In this document: piece after piece, positions 1 to 13,800 of the stretch | Layout: each line of letters starts with the position of its first letter | Position numbering within the stretch: the stretch's first letter is position 1 | Assembly: GCA_013396915.1 (NCBI GenBank) | Contig: VWZL01001366.1 | Location: forward strand, 682,001-746,000 | Length of the DNA: 64,000 nt | DNA from: Stercorarius parasiticus | Taxonomy: Eukaryota > Chordata > Aves > Charadriiformes > Stercorariidae | Direction: 5' to 3' | The notes under the pieces: generated by a model | Seen by the model: the letters and a program-made list of their open reading frames with translations, nothing else | Databases searched by the model: none | What the model was told of the DNA's origin: nothing | Translations under genes and position numbers: made by a program

Positions 1-2374
1 CAAGATCTTCAGCTCTTGGAAACAATGTTGATTTACACCACCTGAGAATCTGGCACCAACTGTAAGAGGACAATCAGCCTCTTTCTTCCAAACACCGAAT
101 AGTTCTTACTACAGTACTATAATATTATAATATGACTAGGAAATGCTGCAAATGGATCTAATTATTATTATAATCCTAACATTATAATCTTGAAGTCCTT
201 GTCAAATGTTATTTCCAAGACATAGAGAGATGTCCTACAGGCAGGAGAATTAAAATAAATAGATTAAATAATTTCCTACTGGCGAGATATCCTAAAAAGC
301 TAATAGGTTTAGATTCCAGATTGGATTCTGTAGCAAAGATATTTGATTTGCTTGTCAAAATTTAAAGATCTTACAGTGCTCCATCAATCATTATGTATGA
401 GATAGGTTAATAAGAAGAATCAAACTCAACAATTACAATCCAGACAAAATTTTGGCAATGTGTATTAACTAGGGGTCAAGTAGGATTGTGCTTTTAGTCT
501 CATGTTTTCAGTGGTCTTGGATGTATGTCTAGTTAGTACTAGTCCATATGCTCTACTGCTTGCAGATCCACTGAACACTGAAATCCTCCCAAATTTGGAT
601 GACTGGATCTTATTTGCAATTAGTTGAGTGATAAGTATTGAAACCAATACAGACAAAATAAATGAATCACTGTCCGCACTGCTAGGATTCTTCCAACCCC
701 ATCAGCTTGCTGTCACCTGATTTTAGAAAACCATCCTGATAATTTTCATGCACCATCCACTCCCTCTCCAAGCAAAGTTTCAGAATTGCTTCAGCTGTAA
801 AGCGATCTTATGGTTTGAAATATATCACACTGGAAATAAGACCAGTCATTTAATTTGACCTTTGTGACATTTGAATAGTTTCCAGATGACTTCCAGACGA
901 CAACAGTGCCTCTTTGGAAGTAACTCTTGCCTGATTAAGGGAATCAAGTTATTAAAAAGAAAAAATTATCTCCAAGTGCATAAATATTATCATTCAGGTC
1001 AGTGGTGTTCCAGTATGAGCCAATGTCCCTTATCGAATATTATGTTGATAGTACTGCCATCTGTTAAACTTAAAAGCTTTCAAACTGAAAGAGAAGGAAT
1101 ATTCTATTAGCGAATAATTTCTACTAGTGTACCACCTGCACTTCTGCTTGCGGGGCCTGACAAAAAATCACCTTTGATATCAGATGTCTCTCTAGAGTCT
1201 TGTTTGGTGGTGCTAAAGAGTCGGCAGTTCCTGTGGAATCTACTCGCTTCCCTGCCAGGGCACCTCTCACTCTGAGGGTGAAGAAAGGGAAAGCACCCAA
1301 TTCTCTCTGTGCTCTTGGGAAAGCAATATGGTGAAAGAGTGGATGAAAAGTGGTAGTGGGAGCTATGAAGTTTGATCATGTCAACTGTGAAGTCATGCAC
1401 AATCACCACAGATCTTGTCAGAGTGAGGATATTGTGTTCTCTTATCAACAGTGACTTAATGCTTCTGTGCATGCAAAAAACCACTCTTGCCCAGAGGCAG
1501 ACAATTCTTCGAACGTGAACCATCTCACATCTGAAGTCCTGAAGATGGATCTTGCATTTATAATTGACCAGATACAATTCCAGACCATGAGCTCCCCCTG
1601 AGCAACCAGGAATCTGAGAGCAAAATCCTTTCAAGACCTGTAGTCCTTGCTAGTGTTATGGTCACTAATATTGTTAGGAATGCTTAATGTTATTGATGAG
1701 CTTTGCTGTTAGTGACAGCAGGGACCTGAACCTTGAGCCTTACAGTGACAAGGTTGAATTCCCCACTCTGCCACAGACCTCTACGAACTACTGTTAAATC
1801 ACTGTTTCGGTGCCTCAGGTGCTAAGTTATGTGGTAGTTTTCCTGTTTCTCGAGCATTTTGCAAGGATACATGCACTGGAGTCAGTGAGAAAGTCAGGTA
1901 TTTGTAATGTTAAAGTGAAATATGGCTTGCTGCTGTTCAAAGGAAAAAAGACAGGCAGCAAATTATGTCTGAAAAGTCCTTAATGCATAAATTAATTGAG
2001 GAACAAGGTTGCTTTAACTATTTGTTGTACAAGGGAAAAAACTAATCACTTGTACACTTTCTGAAATACAGGCGTAATTTTTTAATAAATTAATGATTAG
2101 TTATACTAATTAGCATAACGTAAATTAGATGTATTGTCTGTGGTAAATACTCTTGTACTCAAAATACTGTTACAGGTAAAGGAAACATGCCATTTATTGC
2201 TTGTCCAATTAGCATTTTCCACCGTCAAATACTTCAAATTATCCGATGCAAAAAAGCCTCATTAATAATACAGTCAAAGTCGTACAAAACAACTTTTCTT
2301 GCATTTATATATGCAAGTATATATACAATTATATATTTATATATATACTTGTTCCAAATATTTACCCCTTTTCT
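1..2374. other. Unannotated AT-rich DNA
   Basis: No recognisable gene or repeat was found. The longest open frame, 175 codons on the minus strand at 1107-1634, has no recognised domain, is cysteine- and histidine-rich in a random way, and is not called. An (AT)-rich run is present at 2308-2350. Confidence 0.7.
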
Positions 2375-2596
2375 GTGGTGGTGTCCTCAATCTCGTGTCC
2401 CATTCCACTTCATTACACATTTTCTGAGCCCAGCCTGCTCCTTTCCCCTTGCTCCCAGGGAAGCGGTGAAAGTTGCCCCTACAGACCCCAATATCCCCTG
2501 GGCTGTTTGTCCCTCGCAGGGACTGCCAGGGAATGTCAGCCCCTTCCCCGGCGGCACTCACAGAGCTGGAGCTCAGAAAGGCTGGGCAATGACCGC

Positions 2597-2730
2597 TTGG
2601 CCACCGGGCACCTGGTAAACCCAGCTCAGCCCTGCTCAGGCCAAGGGCAGCTCAGCCACCCCCTGGGACCTGACGCAGCTCAACACCTGCCCCTAGCAGT
2701 GGCAAATACAACCATGCTTACTGGGTAACA
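2597..2730. repeat. Unclassified repeat, copy A (end of a GC-rich block)
   Basis: The block 2375-2730 is clearly GC-richer than its surroundings. Its last part (cttggcca...ccagctcagccc...tagcagtggcaaata...ttactgggtaac) is echoed at 3391-3493 with the same order of motifs. The family is not recognised. Confidence 0.5.
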
Positions 2731-3390
2731 GTGCCATATTGTTAATTTAAAATAAATGAAGGGAAGCTATACTTAATATGACTATTCTGTACTTAATTTC
2801 ACACTGAGGAAAACTGACAAAACTGATGGGAAATAATTTTTTTAATAATATAGAGTTTGTTGAAATAATTGACTTCCTTCTAATTCCTTCTCTGAGAAAA
2901 TGAACATTACGCATATTCTCATAATGTATTTCACAAATGATGAGTGATTCGTGAAAGACCTGCCTGTGATGAAGAATTAAAAACATGCAACCACAGATTC
3001 AAATCTTAATTGAATGCTTTGTGGTTCCTAGTAATTTGGTAATAAATCTTTCATCTTTTAGTGGTATAGGCTAATGTTAACAGAAAAATCATTTGGTTTT
3101 CAATGAAGAGGTCAACTACTCTTCTGCTTCATTTCACCATATCCTGTGTTACACTAAATAGGTAACAAATATTTCTCACTTTTCTGCAGGTCTCCAGCAA
3201 CACTATCTAATGCCGATAGTCAGATCTGAAAAAGGACATTACTTATGCCTGAAAGGAGACATCAAATAAATAAGCCCTCTATTATTAAAGATTCACCTAG
3301 TTATACAATTCATTGGTCCGAGAAATATGAATATCTTTTCTGCATTGTAAATTTAGGCCTTATTTTACCAGAGAAAGCCATTCCCATTCA

Positions 3391-3493
3391 CTTGGCCATA
3401 AGGCACTTCTTAAAGCCAGCTCAGCCCAAGGCAAGCCCAAGGCCTGTGGCCTTCTGGTAGCAATGACAAAATAATATTTACTGGGTTACAAAC
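3391..3493. repeat. Unclassified repeat, copy B
   Basis: The segment reads cttggcca...ccagctcagccc, then tagcaatgacaaaat...ttactgggttac, matching copy A in order and spacing but with many changes and deletions. It lies about 800 bases from copy A in the same orientation. Confidence 0.5.
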
Positions 3494-3723
3494 TGCATTC
3501 AACCTTCAACATTGACATCAGTGGAGGTGCAGCCTGAGAGGTACTGTCTTCCTTGAGGCAAGGGAATGTAGCACCACTGAAACCAATGGGTACCAGGAGA
3601 GGTGCTACGCCACAGTGCCTATTGCTGCACTGATGCATGGCAGAGGGATCATTACAGAAATACTCTCACATGCAAAAAGTGAAATATTTCTGTTCCTATG
3701 AGAGAACGTAGATGGTTCCTGGC

Positions 3724-4440
3724 TGTTGCGGTTTGGGCTAGGCTGGCCACTAAGATGAACGACGGAGACTCTCTTTTATCTCTCTCCCTTCAGAGAAGAG
3801 AGAGAGAGAACTGGAGAGAGACAGAAAGAGAGGAAGACTTATAAGTTGAAAAGAAACTAAGCTACTTTAATGAAATATTAATAATAAAATAACAATAAGA
3901 AAAAGATAATAATATGAATAAGAAAATAATGAAAAAAATACATAAAACTATAATCCAGCTCCCAGGATGACGATCACGTCACCGGCAGGCACTGGGAAAG
4001 TCCCAGACTGGACTCAGCAAGGGACAGGAACTGGATTCTGGATCTGGATTCAGAAGCACACGGATCGGGTTTAAAGGCAGACGAACAAACAGGGTCCTCC
4101 TTGTATGCCAGACACTGAAGAAAGAGGCTGACCCTTTGATCCCTCAGCTTTTATTCTGAGCATGGGGCAGATGGGATGGAATACCCTCTTGGTCAATTTT
4201 GGGTCACCTGTCCTGTCTGCTCCTCCCCACAGGTGCAACCCCTCTACGCTTTTCCACTTCCGACCCTCCAACGGGGCAAATAACAAAGTTTGCTGACCTC
4301 GGTTGTTATAGCAATAAGTCTAAGCAAGAGTCTCTCTGCGTACCATTCCTTGGTATTAATTGTAAATATCAGACATTATGATTCTGGAAGCAGACACACT
4401 ATGAAGAATATGTGTTAATTTTAGAGAGTTAGAAGAACCT
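3724..4440. mobile_element. Solo LTR of an endogenous retrovirus
   Basis: The block begins tgttgcggtttgggctagg, like other avian ERVL-type LTRs (compare tgttgtggtttagcc at 42088). It has an AG-rich part (3788-3835), an A-rich part (3880-3950) and a GC-richer half to about 4300. No internal viral sequence or second LTR is nearby. The right end is uncertain and no target-site duplication could be confirmed; orientation is unknown. Confidence 0.65.
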
Positions 4441-7400
4441 TAACCAATTTGTCTTAAATGTGCTTGCCACTCAGCTTCCCAGCATCTTTTTCTAACAAAA
4501 CATAAAGACCACTGATACAAACACTGCCTACGTTTCAAGGGAAATAGTAGCACATCTTTGTTCTTTGAATTAAAACCCCTCCTTTTGTTTAAATCTTTGG
4601 GCTGCTTTGCTTAGTCTATGACAATTCAGTAATTATTTGCATACCATTGATTTTCTTCTAAAGCTAAAATCATTAGACCTTTGGCTCACAGCCAATTTTG
4701 CCAAACCTAGGTGGATAGAAATCTTTGCATAAGTTTTAATGAGAGCCAGATTCCGACTCTGAGATTTTCTTCAGTTGTTGGATTGTCAAAATAAAATGCT
4801 GAGCACTCATGTCTTGTATCATTACACTTACTGTTGAAAATTACTGGTCGATATTTGCTTGCACATTAACTAATAGCACTGACTATTTCACTGCACATAC
4901 AATATTATAGTTAATAGCAATTGTGATGCCTCACACTGCAATAAAAATTGGCCTCAAAAAAATCAATAGATTCCCTGTTTTGTATCAGGAAGGACAGATG
5001 AACAATAAATCATGTATTTTGAACTGATTGTTCAGTCTGACAACATGGTACTCAGAATTACTTTGAATGATAGGTATGATTCATAGTAGAGTCAAATTCT
5101 AAAATGAAATGCAACTCTGAGTGCCTTTGTTGTTTCTGTTTCTTTGCACTATAGTCACTGCAATAGTGTCTCAAATAATTTTCTGAGCCAAAGTGTGTAA
5201 TAAAAGTTTGGAGTTCACGCCACCAGTTTTGCCTGGTGGATGTCATTTGTGGATTGCTCAAGTTAGTGCAACATAATTTGACTCATGGTCCATCATGAAT
5301 ATGACGTCTAACTCTGTGGCTTGAGACAAATAGAAAATACATACAGAATGATAGAAAACTGATTTACCTAAATTAACATCCTTGAGTTTCAAATATAAGC
5401 ATTCTAAGGCTCTTTCAGAAAGATGACACCAAGGAAAAAGACATTCACCAACACAATTCAACAAGCAGGTATGACATGCAGGCTGTGACAGTAACCTTAC
5501 ATAAACACATCAAAATGGAATGGCTTTTGGCAACTGTTTAGACTGGAAAATGTCACTGCTTTTAAGGGAAGAGTTCTCTCAGTTTTACCATAATGACCCA
5601 AATACAGCTTTTATGATAGTTTAAACCCATTTTTTTTTCAGAGAAGATATATTAAGGATGCAATATCAATGATGTTTTAGCATGAAAAATTATCTTCATT
5701 CATACTCATGGCAGAAGAATCTCTTATCTTTTGTTATCTCAACAAATAATGGCTTCCTATAAGACCAAAGCATTGGTTATATTGTGCAAAGGTTTCATAC
5801 GTCACAAATTCAGCATGGATAATTGCTGAATATTCTTGACTGATAATCCTCTCAACACGTCCTTTCCAAGGACAATATCTTTCCTGCCTATGTATGTATT
5901 AGTCTGCACTGGAGCTTTGCTTCAAACTCACGCTTTTTATTCCAGAAACATCTTTCTCTGTAACAGAGCCATATCGTGGAGTTTTGTACCAGCAAGTAAT
6001 ACCTGAAGTATAAAACTAGACCCTAAAACATTTGAGCTTTGTATTCTTTTGGGTTTTTTTCATAGCAAAAACAATGTAGAGAAAAATTCAAAATTACAGC
6101 CAAACAAAACCAAAGACTAATGCATATTATATTGACTAGCTACATTGTACAGCCTTTTTAGTTTTTTATTTTTCCTGTCAGATAGAAGACCATGAGCGCC
6201 TTGAGGTCTCAAAGTAGTTTAAGAGACATTACCCTACTTACACAATGTCATTCTAAAAATCAAGTACTATTAAAATTGACCCATGTAGGTTAAAGGACTA
6301 TAATGCTTTTATTTTAGATGTTGAGATGCTACCAGTGGAAACAAGCATCGAGGTAGAATGCAGATGAGAAGGAATTGAATGAACGAGGTAATTTTGATGG
6401 AGAAATGTTAAAATAAGATAATTAGGAGAAAGGAGAAAATGTGGTAAAGTAATCTTTGTGAGTGTCTTAGATGAGTTGGAGCTTTGTAGGCAGAGAAAGG
6501 GAGAAAAGAAAAACAGACACATGGATATAGAGATGACACAATGGAAGAAATAGGAACTATCTAGGAGAATGAAGTGCTAGGATACTGAGAAAGCATAAAG
6601 AATCTGAAAAAAAGAAAATGGACAGGGTCATGACAGGTTCTTTTTCTGTGTGTAGGATTTCCTGACAACGACAACACTGTGTGCCTGAAGACCAGTCTCA
6701 ACTGTGTGGCAATTATTGATGCTGGTTCAGTATGTACAGCCAATAAAGGCAGTGGATTATGGTTAATTTAAGGATAGTAATCAAATAGATTCTCATCACT
6801 GTGATGATGCAGCTTTTAGTGAAGGCTTGAATCTATTTGCCACATCAGTTTCTAATTGTTTCAATGCTATCATTTAGCCAACATTTCAAACATTTTGTCT
6901 CATCTGTATTTCTTTAATATCGTTGTCAGACTCACTAATTGGATGCTTTGAATATGCCTTTGCTTTACCCACAAGACAATTTATCATACATTTACATTTT
7001 TTCATCACAACTGATGAAAACAAGGAGAATTTTTAATCTTCGCCTTTTTCATGGTATTTCTTTTGCATTGGTGTCAACAACTTTATTATCTGGAATTACA
7101 AACCAGTGTGGTTGATGATTTCTTATTAATTTTCTTAAAAAAAATTACTGAATTGTAGATTGGAATTGTTCAAATCATAGTCAGATAAAGATCTGCTTTA
7201 TTTTGCTATTTCATCCTGTCACAAAAACAAATACAAGTGGGAAATTATCCTCCACCACGAGAAAACAACTGGGGACCTCTCCTATTATTCCTTACTAAAC
7301 AGACCCTGAAATAAAAGTGACTTCCCTGATGATATTCTCCAGACTTTCCACTTTATTGCCAGGGTCCAAAATCTGGAACTACTAGGAAACAGCTGTGCTA

Positions 7401-8187
7401 TCAAAGCATTCCTGTACAGAGGTCTCAAACACATAAAAAATATCAAACTGGAACTGAATGTTCAGGAAAATTGTTCTGAACAAGCACACCTCAAGCAAAA
7501 GTTAAAATGGCATTTTTATAGAAATGGGGGGATATTCCTATTTTAAAGGACCAGAAAATTTGCTGAGAAGCCAGTTGCAAATTGGGAAGAGCTAGTGGGT
7601 AGCAGCAAGCGGCAAGTCTCTAAGAAGACATACTGCGTGCTACTTCTATTAGCAACTTGACACAAATGGAATAAAAATAAATAAAAATAAAAAATGAGTA
7701 ACCTATTCAGATTACTAAGGACATTATTTTCATTTTCATTAAACTAATTTTTACCATAGGCTTCTGATGATGATGAGTGGCAGAAAGTCCTTTTACCCTG
7801 ACGCATAGGAAACAGAAAATAAGAAAATGTGTGTATTTCTGGAAAGCAAATTATACAGGGTTAAGGAATCTGTTTCAAAGAGCAAAACAGATTTTTTTTT
7901 TCCTAATCTGTGATATCCAAAAGACTAAATAATCAGAAAAAAAGAACGGGAATTCGATCAACTTTTTGAGAATGCATCAGATAGATATTGTATTTGCCAC
8001 ATGTCTTTCTATCCTTACATTATTTATACCACATTCTAGGGAGATATGTAATTTGTAATTAATAAAACCATATCAACATCACAGAAAAGCAGAATTTCGT
8101 GGAATTCACCTATTAACAGACCATTCTGTCAATGATTTCCTGTAACTGAGCATCTCAAAACCCCTCCTTATGATCACAGGCTAATTC
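4441..8187. other. Unannotated AT-rich DNA
   Basis: Nothing recognised. Only short chance frames (up to about 75 codons) on both strands. Confidence 0.7.
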
Positions 8188-8577
8188 ATTTTGGAAAGGA
8201 CCTCTGTAGGTCTGCCATCCAACATCTAGCTCAAAGCAGGGTCAAATACAAGGTCATACAGGCTGCTCAGGGCTTTGTCCAGGTTGGTCTTGAAACCCTC
8301 GAGGGATGGAGTTTGTGAACTCTTTCTGGGTCTCCACTGTCTACCTGTCCACACAGGGAAAAAGTTTCTCAGTATGAAGAATGAACCTCTCTTGTTTCAA
8401 CTCATGCCCATTGCCTCTCATTCTCCTGCCATTTGCTGTTGTAAAGATCCTGTATCTGCCTCCTCAGTGACCTCTCTGTAGGTATGGGCAGGCAGCTGTT
8501 AGGTCCCTCCACAGCTGTCTTTTCACCTTTTCAGACTGAAGAATCCCTGGCCCATCAGCCTCTCCTCACAGGGCAAG

Positions 8578-9634
8578 CGTTCCAGCCCCTGATCATCTTG
8601 GAGGTCCTCTGCTAAACTTTGTCCAGTTTATTGGAATCTTTCTTGTACTGGTGTGCCCACAACTGGATGCAGTCTAGATTTGATCTGTCGAGTGCAAGCA
8701 GAGTTGAACAATCCTTTCCTTCGATTTACCAGCTGTGCTCCTATTCATACAGCCCAGGATGTTGCTGGCCATCTTGGCTGCCAGGGCAGGCTGCTGGCTC
8801 ATGCTCAGCTTGCTGCTGGCGAGAGCCCCAGGGCTTTTCCAGCAGAGCAGCTCCCCAGCCTGGCAGTCACCAGCCTATATTGTTACCATCAGTTCTTCCT
8901 TCAACGGACCAGGAATTCTCATCTGACCTTGATTTTCATAAGGTTTCTTTTGGACCATTCCTCAAGACTGTCTAGATGTGTCTAGATGACAGCCCTGCCC
9001 TCAAGAGTATCGAATGCTCATCCCAATTTTATGTCAGCTGAAAACTTGAGCATGCTGCTCTATCACCTCCTCAGGTCATTGACAAATATATCAACCAGGA
9101 CAGAANCGTTCCAGCCCCTGATCATCTTGGAGGTCCTCTGCTAAACTTTGTCCAGTTTATTGGAATCTTTCTTGTATTGGTGTGCCCAAAACTGGATGCA
9201 GTCTAGATTTGATCTGTCGAGTGCAAGCAGAGTTGAACAATCCTTTCCTTCGATTTACCAGCTGTGCTCCTATTCATACAGCCCAGGATGTTGCTGGCCA
9301 TCTTGGCTGCCAGGGCAGGCTGCTGGCTCATGCTCAGCTTGCTGCTGGCGAGAGCCCCAGGGCTTTTCCAGCAGAGCAGCTCCCCAGCCTGGCAGTCACC
9401 AGCCTATATTGTTACCATCAGTTCTTCCTTCAACGGACCAGGAATTCTCATCTGACCTTGATTTTCATAAGGTTTCTTTTGGACCATTCCTCAAGACTGT
9501 CTAGATGTGTCTAGATGACAGCCCTGCCCTCAAGAGTATCGAATGCTCATCCCAATTTTATGTCAGCTGAAAACTTGAGCATGCTGCTCTATCACCTCCT
9601 CAGGTCATTGACAAATATATCAACCAGGACAGAA
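8578..9634. repeat. 528-bp tandem duplication separated by one N (probable assembly artefact)
   Basis: 8578-9105 and 9107-9634 are almost identical over 528 bases; I saw two differences, in 'tgtactggtgtgcccacaa' versus 'tgtattggtgtgcccaaaa'. The single N at 9106 sits exactly at the junction. This is what results when two overlapping contig ends or two haplotypes are laid end to end instead of merged. Confidence 0.9.
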
Positions 9635-9878
9635 CCCGGGATAACCACATTAGTATTCCACTTGTTACTGGCCTACAGTTAGAGTCAGACTTATTACATC
9701 ACCCTCTGAGCCTAACCATCCAATCAGTTTTGTCCAGCCATCCAGACCATAACACTGTAATTTGAACACAAAAATATTGCGGGGCACAGCATCAAAAACT
9801 TTGATAAAGTCAAGATAAATGACATCTGCCACTCTTCCCTAGTCCACAGACCTAGACATTTCATCTTAGAAGGTAATC

Positions 9879-10298
9879 ACAGAATCACAGAATAATAGGG
9901 TTGGAAGGGACCTCCAGAGATCATCCAGTCCAACCCCTCTGCCAGAGCAGGGTCACCTAGAGCAGGTTACACAGGAACGCGTCCAGGTGGGTTTGGAATG
10001 TCTCCACCTCTCTGGGCAGCCTGTTCCAGTGCTCTGACACCCTCAAAGTAAAGAAGTTCCTCCTCATGTTTAGGTGGAACTTCCTATGATCAAGTTTGTG
10101 CCCATTACCTCTTGTCCTGTTGCCGGGCACCACTGAAAAGAGCCTGGCCCCATCCTCCTGACACCCACCCTTTAAGTATTTATAAGCATTGATAAGGTCC
10201 CCCCTCAGTTGTCTTTTTTCCAGACTGAAGAGATCCAAATCCTTCAGCCTTTCTTCATAAGAGAGATGTTCCAATTCCCTAATCATCTTTGTAGCCCC
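9879..10298 (-). mobile_element. Younger CR1 LINE nested in the old CR1
   Basis: Starting at the 3' end (acagaatcacagaataatagg on the plus strand), the copy is flanked by the 5-bp direct repeat taatc (9874-9878 and 10299-10303). The minus-strand frame 9957-10286 encodes the C-terminal end of CR1 ORF2 (for example [21 protein letters not shown]) over 109 codons without a stop. It is 5'-truncated, as usual for CR1. Confidence 0.92.
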
Positions 10299-10870
10299 TA
10301 ATCAAACTGTTTAGGCATGATTTACCTTTGGTAAATCCATGATGACTATTCCCCATCACCACTATCTCCTTTATATTCCAAAGTAGTTTGCTCCATGGGA
10401 CTGAAGTGCAGCTGACCAGCATGCAGTTCTCTGGGTTGATTACTTGGCCATTTTTTTAAATCTCTGTGACATTTACTTTTCTCCATTCATCAGAGGTGTC
10501 CCTGTCATTTCCATGCCCTTTCAAATATGACAGTGGCTTTGCAAGGACATTGTCCAGTTCTCTCATCATCCTTGGATGATCCCATGGACTTGCACTTGTC
10601 AAATTATCCCTGACTCAATCTTCACCCAATGCTGGTAGCCCTCCTCCTTGAACCCTGACACTAAGAGCAGGGGTTTGGGAGACACTGTAATGTAGTGGCA
10701 GAAACACTTCATGTTGTCCTTCATGTCCCTCATAGATCTCAACTCTAACTGAACTTTGGTTTTCCTGACACCATCCCTTTGTGCCTGGACAGCTTTTCTA
10801 AATTCCTCCTTTGTAGTCTGTCCCTGCTTGCATCCTCAATATATAGCCTGTTTGCACCGGGGCTCTGTCA

Positions 10871-13800
10871 TGAGTTCTCTGCCTTGCTCAGCAGTTTGTA
10901 GCTGAATTGCACAGCTGCAGACCAGAAGTCTTGCAGGACAATCATTTTATTGCACAAAAGTCTCCCTGGATTTCAATGGGACACATGCAACAATTCATCC
11001 TTCAACACCCCTATATTTTGTGTGTCTTCCTTTTATAATGTAGTCAGTCATCTAAAAAGACATCTTCAGAATCACTAAGCTGTGAGCAGCCAGGAGTATC
11101 GTTTACCTACGTAAGCTATGAGAACCCTGTTAACCTTTTACACATAATAGAATTTGGGGGAAAAAAGTGATAGAATGTACTTCGCAACAATATGTGTTTT
11201 TAAGCAGGGTTCCAGAAAGTAAGCAAGCACCAAGAATTCCAAGCATTCCTACTAAACAACACGTGCACACAAACACCAAATAAATCAAAAAGAAGAGAAA
11301 TAAAGCCTCCCCATCAGTACTGTTCCCTGATAGGAGGAACAATATGAGCAATTTAACACCAAATTAGCTACTAGGAGAACCTAGTAGTTAATTCCTTAGG
11401 CAGCAAACGGGAGGAGGGATGTAGCAATTATTCAATAGAGTCATATTTAAATAGATCTGAAAAGCATTAGTAATATTTAAACTAATTTTTTCATTTTTGT
11501 GTAAAGAAATGTTGTGTAAGAAATTAGATTTCTCAGCTGACTGAGATACATTGTAGAGGACAGAAAGCTAGGACAGAATAGGAACCTTTTTTGTATCACT
11601 AAGCACAAGAACAAGCACAGTATGGTCTGGCAGCCTTCAGAGCTCTCTGACAGACGCTGCTTCTTCAGACACAGGAGCTAAGTCTCCTTTATTGTTTGGA
11701 TGAAGATTCTCCTTTATTGTTTGGATGGCACAAAAATGCAAATATTTCCACTCTTTTCTCCACACTTTGGATGATGCATTTTTCTCTAGAATGAAGTGAA
11801 AAGTATTGCACATTATACAAACAAAGTGAAAAAGGTTTTTTTTATGCCATGTTAAATTTTATAGTTTTAGATGCTTCCTGACACACTAATCTACGTGATT
11901 TATTATGGCAGGGAAGACAAATTCAGAGAGATGGAAAGAAATCCTAACAGCACATTTGTGCTAAGTCCACTGTTGCCATACAAAGATAACAGTTTTTCCT
12001 AAGGAGGCTGTCTACACTGAGATAGGTTTAATCTAAAATTTAATATCAGCTTTTATGACTGAAAGAGAAAACCGAAATAAAACATGAGCATAAATGAAAG
12101 AAATTATACAAAAATTACTATAATTATGAACATCAAAGTTACTTATCAAAACTCCATCTTCTTTATGCTAATTATTTTCCCAACAGATTATTCTGAATAG
12201 GATGAAGCCATCTCAGTTATGAAAGAAAACTAGTGTTTTCCCGTTCCCTGATAATTAGTCATTCATATTTAGATAGCTTTCATTCACTGCTGCACAGGTG
12301 CCTCAACCTTTGCCACACAATGTTGAGCTGTATTTAAAGAAATACTCTTTGAATACTTCTAAAGGAATAATAAAAAACTGTATTAACAGCTTAATCACCC
12401 TGCATCTCTCCAAACAAGAGATCTGTCATGTGAAATTCATCCTTTTTGTCAAAAACATGCACAAAACAGTTCTGACAGAGTAAAATATGACAACGTTGTA
12501 TCAGCAAGCCTGCTTCAGCAGCCCTGCTAATTTAATGCCCTATTCAGCAGATACTCAATTTCCGTGGCTGCTGGCCATGAAGTTTCAGTGAACTTCTATG
12601 GGTTGGCACCTGCAAAGCTTAAATCCAATTCAATAAACATAAATTCCTGCCTTCCTCATTGCAGATATGTTAACTGCTGACTATGGCTATGACTCTCCAG
12701 CAAAAGCATGTCCTATTCACATATCTATATATAGAAGTCAGCATTATATGCCCATCAGACTTACAAATCTATGTTTGGATAGACCACAACTAATGACATA
12801 TAAGTGGGAGGAAAGTCCATGAGGAGTGATGGAAGCACAGATGTGCTCAGAGATGTCAACAGGAAAAAGGTTCTGTGATCAATGTATTCCCATCTGTCTG
12901 GACTCTGAAAAAGTTATTTACTTACGTCTATAATAAACACTAGAAACAATTTTACAAAAAACCCCTAACAAATAACAAAACCCTCCTCCACTCCCCAAAA
13001 AGTCTTCTGAGCTACCTATTACCTGACCTCATGGGTAAAGCAATTCACCTGCATAACCTATTCATTGTCCCATGAGCCAGGATCTTCTAATGGAGAGCTA
13101 CTACTAGGATACTACACCGCGTCAACCATAATGCACCTTACTCTCTCACTGACACTGATTGGTGCATCACAACTGACTCAAGCTAGGCAGGGAGTTTACA
13201 TAAGACTCATTAAAGGAAGAATGCTTCTAAAGGCCAGGATGCCTTGTTTTGCCATCGCAGTTGCAAAACAACTCAAAATCTCAAATCTGAGTGATTTGAA
13301 TCAGAAATATCTAAAGAGCACAGTTCAATGTTCCCATGGAAAACTGTCATGAGATATCTGATTCATAAGATAAGAATTTCATCATTTTTACTCTTTAAAC
13401 CTATTCAGGAGTAAAATCCAATGAAATAACCAATGAGATAGCAGCCTGCTATTTCAATAAGCTCCTTAAATGAGCATTATGCATGAACATAAAAAGAAAT
13501 TGCCAATTGGCAATAAAATAAATATAATTGGTTTGCTGCTGGAATGAGTCGGAGGAGTTTTCTTCTACCATTTATTTAATGCAGATTTTTGAATTCTGTT
13601 AGGCCTGTTCAACAGTGTGTGCAGGGTACAGGTTTTATGGTAGCAGACATATTTAAATTAGCTTCAAAACAAGATGATTTGAAAGCTAGAAACTACCTGG
13701 ATAAAGTCGGAAATTTGGCATGAACTAATTAGCCATGTAGAAATAAAAATGGACTTGTAGCACTGATCAATTTATGTAGCCAAATTTTCACAAAGACCTT

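Larger units (their letters stand above)
8188..10870 (-). mobile_element. Old CR1 LINE copy, interrupted by a younger CR1
   Basis: The plus strand from about 8188 reads like the reverse complement of a diverged CR1: the 'ttggaaaggacctc' 3' end, then reverse-transcriptase-coding sequence. It continues to about 9878, is broken by a second CR1, and resumes at 10299 ('aaactgtttaggcatgatttacc...') to about 10870. The reading frame is full of stops and shifts. Part of it is present twice (8578-9105 and 9107-9634) because of a probable assembly error. Confidence 0.8.

Noticed and set aside
1107..1634. 175-codon open frame on the minus strand
   Set aside because: It is the longest frame outside repeats with no recognised domain, no splice context and irregular composition. 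At this window size one frame of this length is plausible by chance.
8619..9514. Repeated open frames of 118 and 110 codons
   Set aside because: They lie antisense in the CR1 copy and occur twice only because of the 528-bp duplication at the N.
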